This document shows, in pieces, positions 54,112-63,671 of a stretch of 64,000 nt of DNA (its first letter is position 1; each line of letters starts with the position of its first letter). The notes below the pieces were generated by a model. That model was not told the origin of the DNA and ran no database searches. It was given only the letters and a program-made list of their open reading frames with translations. The stretch comes from Candidatus Zixiibacteriota bacterium. Lineage in GTDB: Bacteria; Zixibacteria; MSB-5A5; GN15; PGXB01. Location: contig LS998015.1 in the NCBI GenBank assembly GCA_900498245.1, forward strand, positions 2,641,648 through 2,705,647, written 5' to 3'. Both the position numbers and the translations under genes were made by a program.

Positions 54112-54870
54112 TTATTTACCTTCTTTATCCTTCAACAACTGCAAAACTTCAAAGGTGGCTTCATCGGTCGTATAGTTAAAAGCATCCACTTTATTAACAA
54201 AAAAATTGTAGAAAAGGATTCCAAGAATACCGGAAATGAGCCCGCCGGCAGTATTCACAAGGGCTTCCGAAATACCGATAGCGAGCTGCTGAGCGTCAAT
54301 AACACCGCCCTCGACATTACCGGTCGCGGCAAACGCACGAATCATACCGATGGTCGTTCCCAGAAGTCCCACCATGGTGGCAATAGAGGCGATAGTCGAA
54401 AGGGCGATCAGGTTTCTTTCAAGAAGCGGCCCTTCAAGAGCGTTGGCTTCATCGATAGCCGTCTGGGTTAACGTGATTCTCTTTTCGGCGTCAACCGACT
54501 TGTCATCTTTCAACTGGCGATATCTTTCGATACCGGCCCGGAGCACGTTAGCGGTTGTTCCACGCTGCTTGTCGCAGGCCGCCAGGGCGCCGTCAAAATC
54601 GTTGGCCTGAAGCAGGGAAATCAGCTTTTTAAAGAAAACCTGGACGGAACTGGTCCCTTTGGCTACACGATAGAGGGAAATGAAGCGTTCGACAATAAAG
54701 GCCACCAGCATCAGGAAGATAGTAATCAGAACGACTACCAGCGGCCCGCCCTGATAGACCGAATGGGCGATTGTGCCGACCGGCTGGGACTTGAAAACCA
54801 CGCCCCACATGACATATCCGATGGCAAATGCAATCAGAAAATTAAGAGTGATGAATAATGACTGTTTCAC
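54112..54870 (-). CDS. exbB: ExbB/MotA/TolQ-family proton channel protein
   Basis: 252 residues with three or more membrane segments: about 5-26, 44-68 and a C-terminal pair within LIALSTIASIATMVGLLGTTIGMIRAF (about 155-182) and LVNTAGGLISGILGILFYNFFV (about 208-230). The GLLGTTIGM and TAGGLISGI blocks are the MotA/TolQ/ExbB hallmark. It forms the inner-membrane pentamer that powers ExbD and TonB. It lies between a four-helix membrane protein gene and the first exbD. Confidence 0.93.
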   Translation of the reverse strand: MKQSLFITLNFLIAFAIGYVMWGVVFKSQPVGTIAHSVYQGGPLVVVLITIFLMLVAFIVERFISLYRVAKGTSSVQVFFKKLISLLQANDFDGALAACDKQRGTTANVLRAGIERYRQLKDDKSVDAEKRITLTQTAIDEANALEGPLLERNLIALSTIASIATMVGLLGTTIGMIRAFAATGNVEGGVIDAQQLAIGISEALVNTAGGLISGILGILFYNFFVNKVDAFNYTTDEATFEVLQLLKDKEGK

Positions 54871-54913
54871 CTTTTCAAAACCTCCAATATTGGTTTAACT
54901 TATTGTTTTTTTC

Positions 54914-55759
54914 CTATATCTCACTGGCCTTGACGGCATTCATAATACCTGCCGCCAACGCCAGATAAAATCCGTAACCCAATATCCCGATATATGTCCC
55001 GATACCGTAACTCTTGCCCAGTTGGGCCAGGCCGCCGGCCGGATTGAAGGAGTAATCCGCCCCAAAGGAAGACAATATCAGGCAAAAACCCCAAATGGCC
55101 ACCAGTATCCAGTTCCACTTGAGTATCTTTTTCAGATTGAGCGCAAAACTATCCGGATCCCCTTTGAAACCATACAGCGCTTTCAGGGTCATTACTGCCA
55201 GCCCGATGCACGCCAACATATAAATCAGGATAAAAAGTCCGGTGAGCATCAGGGCAAATCCCGATGAAAACACCTTCCCGCCGACATCCCCGAATGAAAT
55301 CAGTGCCCCGAGAGCCGACATGGAGTAGTATTCTCTCCGGATTTCCTGGCGTTTCTGCACGGCACTGATCGAACTGAAACCATGTTCATCCGTCGTACCG
55401 GCCTCGGTTCCGGTACCGCCAGTCACTTCCTGGGTGGTCGGCTTCGATTCGATTACAATTTCTTTATATCCGGAAAACCACGGCAGAAACAGCGAAAGGA
55501 CCAAGATTATCGAAGTGATAGTCAGGACAATCTTCTCATATGATGCCACCCGCGGAACCTCGAGCGAGTTGTGCTCACGGAGCTTTGCCCCCTGTTTCCG
55601 CTTGTCAAGCATCCTCTTAATCCAACTCTCCTTTTCCGAGTCGGACTTGAAAAGATCGCCGATCTTGCCGGGTTTTACCTCAAAGCCGAGATATTTGTAC
55701 CTATAATCAGGGTCAGCCGACGGCTGTTTGACTGTCCCTTTTTCCTCGTTTTCGGCCAT
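54914..55759 (-). CDS. Membrane protein of the Exb/Ton operon, unknown
   Basis: 281 residues. About 75 hydrophilic residues at the N-terminus (YKYLGFEVKPGKIGDLFKS) are followed by four hydrophobic segments (about 78-95, 168-192, 213-235 and 248-270). A Gly/Thr-rich loop with EVTGGTGTEAGTTDEHG sits between the first and second. No family recognised. Its place between the TPR gene and exbB, with short gaps of 24 and 43 nt, suggests an accessory role in the same envelope machine. Confidence 0.72.
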   Translation of the reverse strand: MAENEEKGTVKQPSADPDYRYKYLGFEVKPGKIGDLFKSDSEKESWIKRMLDKRKQGAKLREHNSLEVPRVASYEKIVLTITSIILVLSLFLPWFSGYKEIVIESKPTTQEVTGGTGTEAGTTDEHGFSSISAVQKRQEIRREYYSMSALGALISFGDVGGKVFSSGFALMLTGLFILIYMLACIGLAVMTLKALYGFKGDPDSFALNLKKILKWNWILVAIWGFCLILSSFGADYSFNPAGGLAQLGKSYGIGTYIGILGYGFYLALAAGIMNAVKASEI

Positions 55760-55783
55760 AGATTCTCCTATATATCCAAAAGT

Positions 55784-57685
55784 CTAATATTCGAATTTAA
55801 CCCGATCGATTCCGTCTTTGGCGGCTTTGTTGCCCGGGTCGCATTTCAGAACCTTGTTGTACCAGTCGAACGCCGCCTTATAGTCTTTCTTGGCTATAGC
55901 TTTATCGGAAGCGCGCGTGTCGGAAGCCCGGAATTCGTAGACCTGGCCGATCCAGAGAAGCAAATTAGGGTCACTGCATTCCGAGTTGCCTTTCTTCACC
56001 GAACAATTCAGGGCTTTATTGAGATAATCAAGCGAGCGCGAGTAGTTTTTGGAACAGATTCCCGAAAAGTCCGCATATCCTAACGACTTCAACGCATCGC
56101 AGTTGTCCGGCTCCGCCGCCAGCACTTTCTGAAAAAGATCGACTGCCTTGGAGCACTCCGACAATTGATATAGGTCGATCGATGCCAGCATCGAGGCCGC
56201 CTTCATGTTGTCGGGTTTGAATTCCATCACTTTCTCCAAATAGGAAGCCGCCAGCTTGGTCAGGTCAATCCCCGCCAACGGATCCGGACCCGCGGTCGAA
56301 TCGTCGGCTGTTCCGCCCGCGGGCTGGCCCTGCGACGATTTCTCGGCGAGATACAGGGCCGATGTGGCGGCATTGTAATAAATGCTCCAGCCCCGCTCAT
56401 CCACCCCCATGGCAATCCGTTTCATATAGTAAATCAAGGCACTGCGGTAATCGCCGAGATAATTGTATGATATGGCAATGCCGTAATAAAGCCGGTCCTG
56501 GGTGGAATCGATAGCCAGCGATTTCTTAAAATAATCAATAGTATTCTGATAATCCTTCAAGCTTTCGTAGCACTCCCCCATCCGGCGGTAGAGTTCATCT
56601 TCCCCGATTCCGGATTTGAAATCTGCTCCCTGCTTTTTCACCCATTCAATATGCTTGTTATAGAAGTACAGGGCGGAGTCAAATTCGTTGTTTCCCTGAA
56701 ATGCCCGAGCGTCATAAAAATATATGTCTTTCGGCTCCACCGGAATCGACAAAACCTTCGCAAAATCCTCTTTGGCCTCGACATAGCCGCCCAGCAGTAA
56801 ATAGGCCATTCCGGCCTCATAGTAGGCCCGGCCGCTGGTGCTGTCGGCCCGGCCCCCAATCAAATCGATATATTTTTTATAGGAGCCGATCGCCTCCATA
56901 TAGCGCTGCTTGGCTTCTTCGCTGGTTCGCGAGGAACGGGCGGCCTTGTAATAAATACTTCCGGCCCTAAGCCACGCCGTCGCCAGCGTGGAATCCTTGG
57001 TCAGGACTATTTTCAATTTTTCCAGGGCGCAATTGTAGTCTTTCATTTCCAGGCAGGCCTCCGCCAGGTGGAAATAAACTTCAGTCGAGCCGGTATCCAT
57101 CGCCAGAGCCTTTTCATATTCACTCACCGCGATCGGGTAGAACTTGAGATAATAGTTGGCGTCACCCAGATTGATATGGTAATCGGCTTTGGTGGAATCG
57201 AGCACTATGGCCTGATAAAGGACATTGGCCGCGCTGTCGTATTTGGCCCGGGAGATATAAGCCAGCCCCATACCGTTGTAGAAGGCCGCTTTCATATCCT
57301 TCGCTTTCTTTATCCCCTCACTGAAATTTTTGGTGGCTTCGTCTTTCTTGCCTTCTTTCAACTGCACCAGACCGAGAGCATATAATCCTTCGTAAAATCG
57401 GCTGTTCTTGTCATAGGAAAGCTGATATTGCTCCTCCGCCTCCTTCAATTTCCCCTGATTTTCATAAATCTGGCCGAGAACATAATAATTGGCGGAGAAA
57501 CTCGGGTCCAGTTTGATATCTTTTTGCAGTAAGTCTATCGCGGTTGTCGTATCCCCGGAATTAAGGGCGGTGCTGATTTCACCTTTGATTTCCCCCTGCG
57601 AGAACAACAGCACAGGGAGGGTCATTAAAATCAACAGGGCGGTCAGAACGGCCCTGTTGGCCGTGGCGAACTTGAATTTTTCCAA
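55784..57685 (-). CDS. TPR-repeat periplasmic or secreted protein, first gene of Exb/Ton operon
   Basis: About 633 residues if started at TTG 57685, with GAGAGG just upstream. The peptide then begins LEKFKFATANRAVLTALLILMTLPVLLFSQGE, a signal sequence. A TTG 6 nt earlier is also possible, and longer frames run into the promoter. The body has at least ten TPR-like repeats (for example ANYYVLGQIYENQGKLKEAEEQY and ADYHINLGDANYYLKFYPIAVSEYEKAL). Such proteins act as assembly scaffolds. It may recruit envelope partners for the Exb/Ton motor (inference). Confidence 0.83.
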   Translation of the reverse strand: MEKFKFATANRAVLTALLILMTLPVLLFSQGEIKGEISTALNSGDTTTAIDLLQKDIKLDPSFSANYYVLGQIYENQGKLKEAEEQYQLSYDKNSRFYEGLYALGLVQLKEGKKDEATKNFSEGIKKAKDMKAAFYNGMGLAYISRAKYDSAANVLYQAIVLDSTKADYHINLGDANYYLKFYPIAVSEYEKALAMDTGSTEVYFHLAEACLEMKDYNCALEKLKIVLTKDSTLATAWLRAGSIYYKAARSSRTSEEAKQRYMEAIGSYKKYIDLIGGRADSTSGRAYYEAGMAYLLLGGYVEAKEDFAKVLSIPVEPKDIYFYDARAFQGNNEFDSALYFYNKHIEWVKKQGADFKSGIGEDELYRRMGECYESLKDYQNTIDYFKKSLAIDSTQDRLYYGIAISYNYLGDYRSALIYYMKRIAMGVDERGWSIYYNAATSALYLAEKSSQGQPAGGTADDSTAGPDPLAGIDLTKLAASYLEKVMEFKPDNMKAASMLASIDLYQLSECSKAVDLFQKVLAAEPDNCDALKSLGYADFSGICSKNYSRSLDYLNKALNCSVKKGNSECSDPNLLLWIGQVYEFRASDTRASDKAIAKKDYKAAFDWYNKVLKCDPGNKAAKDGIDRVKFEY

Positions 57686-57725
57686 CCTCAATACCTCTCT
57701 AAAGGCCCAAAAAAATTTAGAACGG

Positions 57726-57754
57726 TATATTACCTTAATTCTGGCCATTGTCAA
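57726..57754 (-). promoter_or_regulatory. Promoter of the TPR/Exb/Ton operon
   Basis: On the minus strand TTGACA (57749-57754), 17 bp, AATATA (57726-57731); a 16-bp spacing gives TAATAT. The -35 lies inside the 3' end of the small upstream gene. Confidence 0.6.
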
Positions 57755-57974
57755 GAATTTTATTGTGGTCATGCCGGTCTATATCCCCTTTCGCTTCGTG
57801 ATATTTCCTAAGGAATAATTTCATCCGGAATAAAAAGTATAGAATCAAAAGGCCGCCGATCAGGACTTTCATCATCGTGGAGATTGCCAGCGGAACAAAC
57901 AGGATGGCATAAAACCCGACCAGCAATACCAGTATGGCAGAAATCAGATTGACTGCCAATTCCGGACGACTCAT
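57735..57974 (-). CDS. Small two-helix membrane protein
   Basis: 79 residues from ATG 57974, preceded by AAGGAG. Two hydrophobic segments (about 8-28 and 32-51; LAVNLISAILVLLVGFYAILF and MMKVLIGGLLILYFLFRMKLF) are followed by a basic and polar tail (RKYHEAKGDIDRHDHNK). No family recognised. The gene is in the same direction as the TPR/Exb operon and its end overlaps that operon's promoter, so it may be an upstream member or a separate gene. Confidence 0.6.
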   Translation of the reverse strand: MSRPELAVNLISAILVLLVGFYAILFVPLAISTMMKVLIGGLLILYFLFRMKLFLRKYHEAKGDIDRHDHNKILDNGQN

Positions 57975-58219
57975 TGCTACTTTCTCCTTTCCTCTTTTTA
58001 TACATGCGGAAGGGACATTTCTTCCCACAACTCCGTCTGCCGCCATAAATTATATCAAACTGTATGCCACAAACTTCCGCCACGTGATATATTTAATCAT
58101 ATGAGATACAAGAGAATAACTTAACTCCTCCGGGACTTTTAATATCCTTTCCATAAACGCAACAACTGCGCCGCCTCTTCCCCCCATGACATTTGCCACT
58201 TATCATAATAATATGAATA

Positions 58220-59452
58220 TCAATAAGTTAACATAGTCCGTGGCTGGGCCTCAGGCGGCCACCACAAAGTCTCAATTCGTATGATTTCACTAAATCTAAA
58301 TCTGAGGCGCAATTCACCATTAAATGCCACTCGAGCGCCCCAAATATCCCGCGCCGGCGTAAAAACCAATTTAGCCAGTAGCGAATCTAACTCCGATTTC
58401 ATATCCGGATACATGGGATAGGCGGGATTGCTGGAAATTATCTTTCCCAGGGTATCAATTCTGACCAACACTCTTATCGAGTCAGCAATGGAGAAAATCT
58501 TTTTCCTCCAGAAAAGCCCTCCCGGTGCATTCTCAGGAATGGGCGGATTTAATATTGAATCCGGGAAAAGGAGATTGTCGATTCGCAAGTATTCAAAGGG
58601 GAATAGCCGCGTCGAATCAAATGTGTCCGGTGGCCAGCCGAAAGTCGGATATCTCAGGTTTTCGAAAAAACGGAACAAAATATAAAAGCGCGAGGGTATT
58701 TTTTTGCCCATATAGGTCGCCGGGGAAAATTCGGCATTAAGCATAACCCGGGATATGGTCGACGAGAAGTTACGATGCGTCCGGCAGTACTCGATGACAT
58801 TGGAGGGGTGGCCACTGCTGTCAAGGGCGATCTCAAAAACGGCATATGGGTAATCGCCCAAACGCTCCTTCAGATTGAACATACAAAAATAGGGAGGAAA
58901 GTACTTCACACCCGGTAGCGTGAAACCGTTTTCTCTCAAGCCCTCTTCGACCAGCCGACGGTTTCGATAGGATATTCGCGGATCATAGGGAAAAGTCAGA
59001 ATGGCCGGAAAGCCGCCCCGCGGCGGCTTGATGAGCAGATGAGCCGGCAAAATAAAAGGAATTCTCTCTCCCCTGTAAACCGCCGGTTGAAATTTCAATT
59101 TCGCCAACGAATTTTTAAAGCGAGAAATGAAATCTCTCATACCGGCCCTGACGACCTTCAGGGAATCAACCTGCCCGGAGTCGGACAGATAAAAAAGCAA
59201 ATCCCCTTCGACAGGAAAGACGGTATAGGGAAGCGAATCAGTCGGCTGAAGCCAGAGCCACGACTTAATACCCCCGTTTTCATAGACGGCATTGCGCATC
59301 AGCAAATCGGGAAGACTGTCCGTCAGAATCTCCCGGACATAGGGAAACTCGACTCCGAGCCAAACATTCTCCGAATCGATTACGGCCGCACCCAAATTAC
59401 CTGCAACAATGAAAATGATTAAGATTAGAGTGAAACCGGTCCTGATAAACAT
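58220..59452 (-). CDS. Secreted protein with three TonB-C-like repeats
   Basis: 410 residues. A signal peptide spans about 1-22 (FTLILIIFIVAGNLGAA). Three regions, about 82-140, 203-262 and 325-388, each end in a FxPA block after a beta-strand: FQPAVYRGERIPF (121), FSPATYMGKKIP (242) and FTPARDIWGARVAF (364). The same block occurs in the two TonB proteins of this window (FKPAIQNG, FVPALKNG). There is no proline-rich linker and no clear membrane helix after the signal. It might bind TonB boxes or peptidoglycan in the periplasm. It lies upstream of the Exb/Ton cluster. Confidence 0.7.
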   Translation of the reverse strand: MFIRTGFTLILIIFIVAGNLGAAVIDSENVWLGVEFPYVREILTDSLPDLLMRNAVYENGGIKSWLWLQPTDSLPYTVFPVEGDLLFYLSDSGQVDSLKVVRAGMRDFISRFKNSLAKLKFQPAVYRGERIPFILPAHLLIKPPRGGFPAILTFPYDPRISYRNRRLVEEGLRENGFTLPGVKYFPPYFCMFNLKERLGDYPYAVFEIALDSSGHPSNVIEYCRTHRNFSSTISRVMLNAEFSPATYMGKKIPSRFYILFRFFENLRYPTFGWPPDTFDSTRLFPFEYLRIDNLLFPDSILNPPIPENAPGGLFWRKKIFSIADSIRVLVRIDTLGKIISSNPAYPMYPDMKSELDSLLAKLVFTPARDIWGARVAFNGELRLRFRFSEIIRIETLWWPPEAQPRTMLTY

Positions 59453-59556
59453 CCTCGTCCTAATACGATTCCTCTGAACGAATTATCACCATCAAGAACA
59501 TCTGCATCATATTATACAAATTGAGCGGTTAATTTGCGAGGATTTTTTGCGCCTTT

Positions 59557-61059
59557 TCAGGACAGAATCTTCTCTCGAATCAGACTCATCTCCCGGCGGT
59601 CGGCCAGATAATATCCGGCCGCCAGGGCACCTCCCGCTGACAGAGCGACAATGACAAAGAAATAGATCCAGTTGTCGGGAACGAGGATAAGGCGACCCGC
59701 CGATGCCAATCCAAACGTCAGTAAGGCGGCCGAGGCTGACGCCCTAATAATCGAATAATAGTATCGCCCCGGCTTGACACCGAGGATCGGACAAATCAGA
59801 AGCGGCATCACAAACAAATAGATGACGATCTGGGAGATCAGTGTTCCATAGGCCACCCCGATAATTCCGATTTTCTGTACCAGATAAATAGTAAGTCCCA
59901 AATTGATTATTCCCTCGCCCAAATTAATATATAGTATTGTCCGGTGCCTTTCGATAGCATAAAGGACCGAGTTGCCGATGGCATTGGGCAGATAAACCGC
60001 CGCCGGCACAATCAGCAATTTCAAAATCGCCGCCGATTCGTCATACCCCGGTCCCATCCAGAGACGGATAAAATCCGGGGCCAGTACCAGCACTCCTGCG
60101 GCCGCCGCGAAAGTCAGGAAGTAGAGATATTTCGTACCCACAAGAAAAATCCGCCCGATTTTCTCATCGCCTCCGGTAGCGTCATAATGGCTCACGAGCG
60201 GTCTCAGCGGAAAGGAAACGGCGTGAATGATATTACGCATCGCAATGATCACGGCGGTGGCGACGGCATAAACGGTCACAGCCGAGGTATCCAGAAAATA
60301 TCCTATGACAACGCTATCCGTATTGGCTATCAAGAGCCACGCGATCGAAATAAAGAAACTTATCAGCCCGTAATTGAAAAGCATCCGAATCGTATCGCTC
60401 CGAACAAAGGAGCGTCCGAATTTAATCGGGGGATGCAATTTCCTTAAGAGCGCGGCCGAAACCACCAGACGAAAAATCGTGAAGAGCAGGAAAGCCCCGG
60501 CCAGCGAGACAATTCCGTGACCGGTCTTGAGTAGAAGCACGACGAGCGCCGTCCGTGAAATATCTTCCGCCACCGCAATGATGTTGGCGATATCATAGCG
60601 ATGAAAGGCCCCGAGCGTGCCCCCCCATGGGAGCATGATGAAGGTCAGGGCCGTATTGATTCCGATTATGAACAGCGCCCCTTTCCCGTCATCGATATAC
60701 TCCGGCGGTATATTGAACCAGTGGAGCGAAAAATATGAAAGAACGAAAGTAATAATGATTACGGCCGCCCCGATTATAGAGTAAATCAGGAAACTGCTGT
60801 TGAGAATCGAATTGACCCGATCATAATCTTTCAAGCCGAGAAATTTGGAGATATACCGCACCAGTGCCTGTTGCAGGCCGAGATCGAGGACGGTCATATA
60901 ATTGATGAGGGCGAAAACCAGCACCCAGACCCCGTAGAGTTGATTTCCGAGTGAATGTATGATGAACGGATTGACAAAGAAAACCAGTCCCATCCGGACA
61001 AGCAGACTTATCCAGGAGGTCACTACATTTTTCCCGAACTGACGGAGGAGATTGGGCAT
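59557..61059 (-). CDS. Polysaccharide flippase-like membrane protein (MOP superfamily)
   Basis: 500 residues with about 12-14 hydrophobic segments spread over the whole length. The N-terminal block (GKNVVTSWISLLVRMGLVFFVNPFIIHSLGNQLYGVWVLVFALINY ... LDLGLQQALVRYISKF) is typical of Wzx/RfbX-type exporters of lipid-linked oligosaccharides. Substrate is unknown because no glycosyltransferase gene is adjacent. It is divergent from the S9 peptidase gene at 61196. The ribosome binding site is weak. Confidence 0.88.
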   Translation of the reverse strand: MPNLLRQFGKNVVTSWISLLVRMGLVFFVNPFIIHSLGNQLYGVWVLVFALINYMTVLDLGLQQALVRYISKFLGLKDYDRVNSILNSSFLIYSIIGAAVIIITFVLSYFSLHWFNIPPEYIDDGKGALFIIGINTALTFIMLPWGGTLGAFHRYDIANIIAVAEDISRTALVVLLLKTGHGIVSLAGAFLLFTIFRLVVSAALLRKLHPPIKFGRSFVRSDTIRMLFNYGLISFFISIAWLLIANTDSVVIGYFLDTSAVTVYAVATAVIIAMRNIIHAVSFPLRPLVSHYDATGGDEKIGRIFLVGTKYLYFLTFAAAAGVLVLAPDFIRLWMGPGYDESAAILKLLIVPAAVYLPNAIGNSVLYAIERHRTILYINLGEGIINLGLTIYLVQKIGIIGVAYGTLISQIVIYLFVMPLLICPILGVKPGRYYYSIIRASASAALLTFGLASAGRLILVPDNWIYFFVIVALSAGGALAAGYYLADRREMSLIREKILS

Positions 61060-61138
61060 AATGAGGCGAATATAAAGGAATTAATAAATTCTGGTCAAAG
61101 GCAATTTGAAATTAATCTCCGGTCGAAATCTTTTTTTG

Positions 61139-61167
61139 TTGTCAATCAAAGTTTTATCCGTTAAATA
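61139..61167 (+). promoter_or_regulatory. Promoter of the S9 peptidase gene
   Basis: TTGTCA (61139-61144), 17 bp, TAAATA (61162-61167), about 30 nt before the ATG. Confidence 0.55.
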
Positions 61168-61195
61168 GAAATAATCTTTCACTGATGAGGTATAA

Positions 61196-63202
61196 ATGAA
61201 AAAGACTAATAAAAAGCGGCTTCTTACGGCCGAGGACCTCTGCCGCCTGAATATTCTCGGCGGCGTCGCCATCTCCCCCGATGAATCCAAAATCGCCTAC
61301 ACCGTGGAGACGATATCCGAAGATAAAAAGAAATATTTCTCCCATACTTATGTTTTGGACACCAAAGACGGCCTGCCGCACCAATTTACTTTCGGCGAAA
61401 TCAGCGATCATGCCCTGTCCTGGTCGCCCGACGGCCGACATATCGCTTTCATCTCGACCCGCGAAAAAAAGACCGGGATTTACATTATCCCGTCCGAAGG
61501 GGGCGCCGAGAAGAAAATTATCGAAGAAGACGGCGCTTTCAGCAAACCGGTCTGGACGCCGGATGGAAAGAGCCTCGTCTTTGCCTTCCGCTACAATGAT
61601 TCTCATACCGAAAAAGACGAGAAAAAGAAAAAAGAGGCCCCGGTCTTCCGGCACATCACGCGGCTGTTCTATCGTCTCGACGGCCTCGGCTTTTTGCCCC
61701 TGGATCGGTTTCATATCTGGAAACTTGATATCGCTTCGGGCCTAATGAATCAACTGACCAAAGGGAAATACGACGAGACTCAGCCGGCGGTCACTCCCGA
61801 CGGCAAAGCCATCGTTTTTGTTTCCAACAGGTCCAAGGACCCGGATCTTTACCCGCTTCGTGAGGACCTGTTCATTATGCCGATTAACGGCGGGAGGGAA
61901 AAACGGATCCCGACTCCGGCCGGTCCGGTGGCGTCCCCTTCGGTTTCACCTGACGGCAAAAAAGTCGCTTATCTCGGGCATACCAATCCCGATGATACCT
62001 GGGGAGCGACCAATTTTCATCTTTGGACAGTCGGTACCACCGGCAAACCTTCAGCGAAAGACCTCGTCCCGAAATTCGATCGCCCCTGCTTCGACCTGAC
62101 CATCGGCGATATGGGCGAAGGACACGATATGCCCCCTCTATACTGGTCGCCGGACAGCCGCAGGATTTACTTTGCCGCCTCCGATACCGGGACAACTCAT
62201 ATTTTCTATGTCACTGCCCGCGGCGGCCTGCCGACCCGTATTACCAAAAAACCGTGCCATGTGAAATCATTCAGCATGGCGGGAAAGAAGAAATTGATTG
62301 CCGCCACGATATCCGACCTCAGCCATCCCGGCGATCTTTTCATATTTCCGCCCAATTATGACGGTGATCGCAGGGCCTTCCGATTGACCGAATTGAATCG
62401 TCCCTTGTTTACGGAGATGAATTTGCCGAAAGTCCGGGAATTGTGGTTTAAAGGATTCGACGGCACCGACCTGCAGGGCTGGCTGGTGACTCCGCCCAAT
62501 TTCAATCGCAATAGAAAATATCCGGCCATCCTGGAAATTCACGGCGGTCCGAGAGTGCAATACGGCTTCACGTTCTATTATGAGATGCTCTTTCTGGCCA
62601 GTCGGGGATATGTCGTTTTCTATACCAATCCTCGCGGCGGCGGGGGCCGAGGCGAAATGTGGGCCGAAGCAAATGTCGGGGACTGGGGCGGTATCGACTA
62701 TATGGATTGCATGGCCGCCGCCGATTTTATGGAATCATTCCCGTTCGTGAACAAAAACCGAACCGGCGTTACCGGCGGGTCGTATGGCGGGTATATGACC
62801 AATTGGATTGTCGGCCACACACCCCGCTTCAAGGCCGCCGTCACCCAGCGCTCCGTTGTTTCCCTGGAATCTTTCTGCGGTTCCTCCGATTTCGGTTTCC
62901 TCGACAGAGGCGAATTCGGCGGCTACCCGTGGGAAAATCCCGAAGGTTACATAAAAATGTCGCCCTTGACTTATGCCAAAAATGTCAGGACACCGCTTTT
63001 GATTCTTCACAATGAAAATGATTTACGCTGCGCCATCGAACAGGCGGAACGGCTCTTTGCGACTTTGAAATTGATGAAGAAAAAAGTGGAATTTGTCCGC
63101 TTCCCGGAGGAACCGCACGGATTGTCGCGCCATGGGCGGCCCGACCGGCGCTTGGCCCGCCTCGGTTGGATCGTTCGCTGGTTCGACCGCTACCTCAAAT
63201 AA
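61196..63202 (+). CDS. S9-family prolyl oligopeptidase/acylaminoacyl peptidase
   Basis: 668 residues without a signal peptide, so probably cytosolic. The N-terminal two thirds form a beta-propeller with TolB-like blades (ALSWSPDGRHIAFIS, KPVWTPDGKSLVFAF, QPAVTPDGKAIVFVS). The C-terminal alpha/beta hydrolase has the triad S529 (GGSYGGYMTNW), D609 (LHNENDLRC) and H641 (EEPHGLSRHG). The enzyme cleaves short peptides. GAGG lies 6 nt before the ATG. It converges with the small gene at 63210, with a 7-nt gap. Confidence 0.93.
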   Translation: MKKTNKKRLLTAEDLCRLNILGGVAISPDESKIAYTVETISEDKKKYFSHTYVLDTKDGLPHQFTFGEISDHALSWSPDGRHIAFISTREKKTGIYIIPSEGGAEKKIIEEDGAFSKPVWTPDGKSLVFAFRYNDSHTEKDEKKKKEAPVFRHITRLFYRLDGLGFLPLDRFHIWKLDIASGLMNQLTKGKYDETQPAVTPDGKAIVFVSNRSKDPDLYPLREDLFIMPINGGREKRIPTPAGPVASPSVSPDGKKVAYLGHTNPDDTWGATNFHLWTVGTTGKPSAKDLVPKFDRPCFDLTIGDMGEGHDMPPLYWSPDSRRIYFAASDTGTTHIFYVTARGGLPTRITKKPCHVKSFSMAGKKKLIAATISDLSHPGDLFIFPPNYDGDRRAFRLTELNRPLFTEMNLPKVRELWFKGFDGTDLQGWLVTPPNFNRNRKYPAILEIHGGPRVQYGFTFYYEMLFLASRGYVVFYTNPRGGGGRGEMWAEANVGDWGGIDYMDCMAAADFMESFPFVNKNRTGVTGGSYGGYMTNWIVGHTPRFKAAVTQRSVVSLESFCGSSDFGFLDRGEFGGYPWENPEGYIKMSPLTYAKNVRTPLLILHNENDLRCAIEQAERLFATLKLMKKKVEFVRFPEEPHGLSRHGRPDRRLARLGWIVRWFDRYLK

Positions 63203-63209
63203 TGGGGGG

Positions 63210-63599
63210 CTAAAACCCCTTCTCTTTCAGAAAGCGGTCGGCTTCGGAGACGGATGCAAAAATTTTGCACTCTTCGGGATAATCGCTGTGGGCGATCATC
63301 CGTTTCAACTGGTTCCGCGTAATGGGATTATCGACAACATAAATGGAATACACGGCATTATGAGTGTGGCACCAGTTGATATGCTCGCCAATTACCGCGA
63401 CCATCTCCGGGTACGATGTCTTCCAGTTGAGAAGATTGATTAATTTAACCCACTTTTCGGTCAAAAGCGGCTGGACTACTTTCATGAATTCATCGTGATA
63501 TTCATGCGCCGTCTCTTCTTTCCAAATGCCGTAAATTTTGGAAAAAATGACTCTCCGCTCCTGGTCGGCATCGATCGTGAAATTCATGCTGAATGACAT
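63210..63599 (-). CDS. Small protein, paralogue of the next gene
   Basis: 129 residues. The chain reads as alternating strands and helices (NFTIDADQERRVIFSKIYGIWKEETAHEYHDEFMKVVQPL, then NPITRNQLKRM, SVSEADRFLKEKGF). It may be related to STAS/SpoIIAA-like single-domain proteins, but this is a weak guess from pattern alone. The adjacent gene at 63672 is about half identical over their shared length. No operon partner is known because the window ends nearby. Confidence 0.72.
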   Translation of the reverse strand: MSFSMNFTIDADQERRVIFSKIYGIWKEETAHEYHDEFMKVVQPLLTEKWVKLINLLNWKTSYPEMVAVIGEHINWCHTHNAVYSIYVVDNPITRNQLKRMIAHSDYPEECKIFASVSEADRFLKEKGF

Positions 63600-63671
63600 G
63601 AAACCCTCACCTTAATATATTAAGGTCTCTTTATGCCTTACCATCGGGATTGAGCCCCGCCCGGGAATTTT

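Noticed and set aside
57808-58083. A second minus-strand frame overlapping the small membrane protein gene
   Set aside because: It is a different reading frame without hydrophobic pattern or ribosome binding site; the frame ending at 57735 has both.
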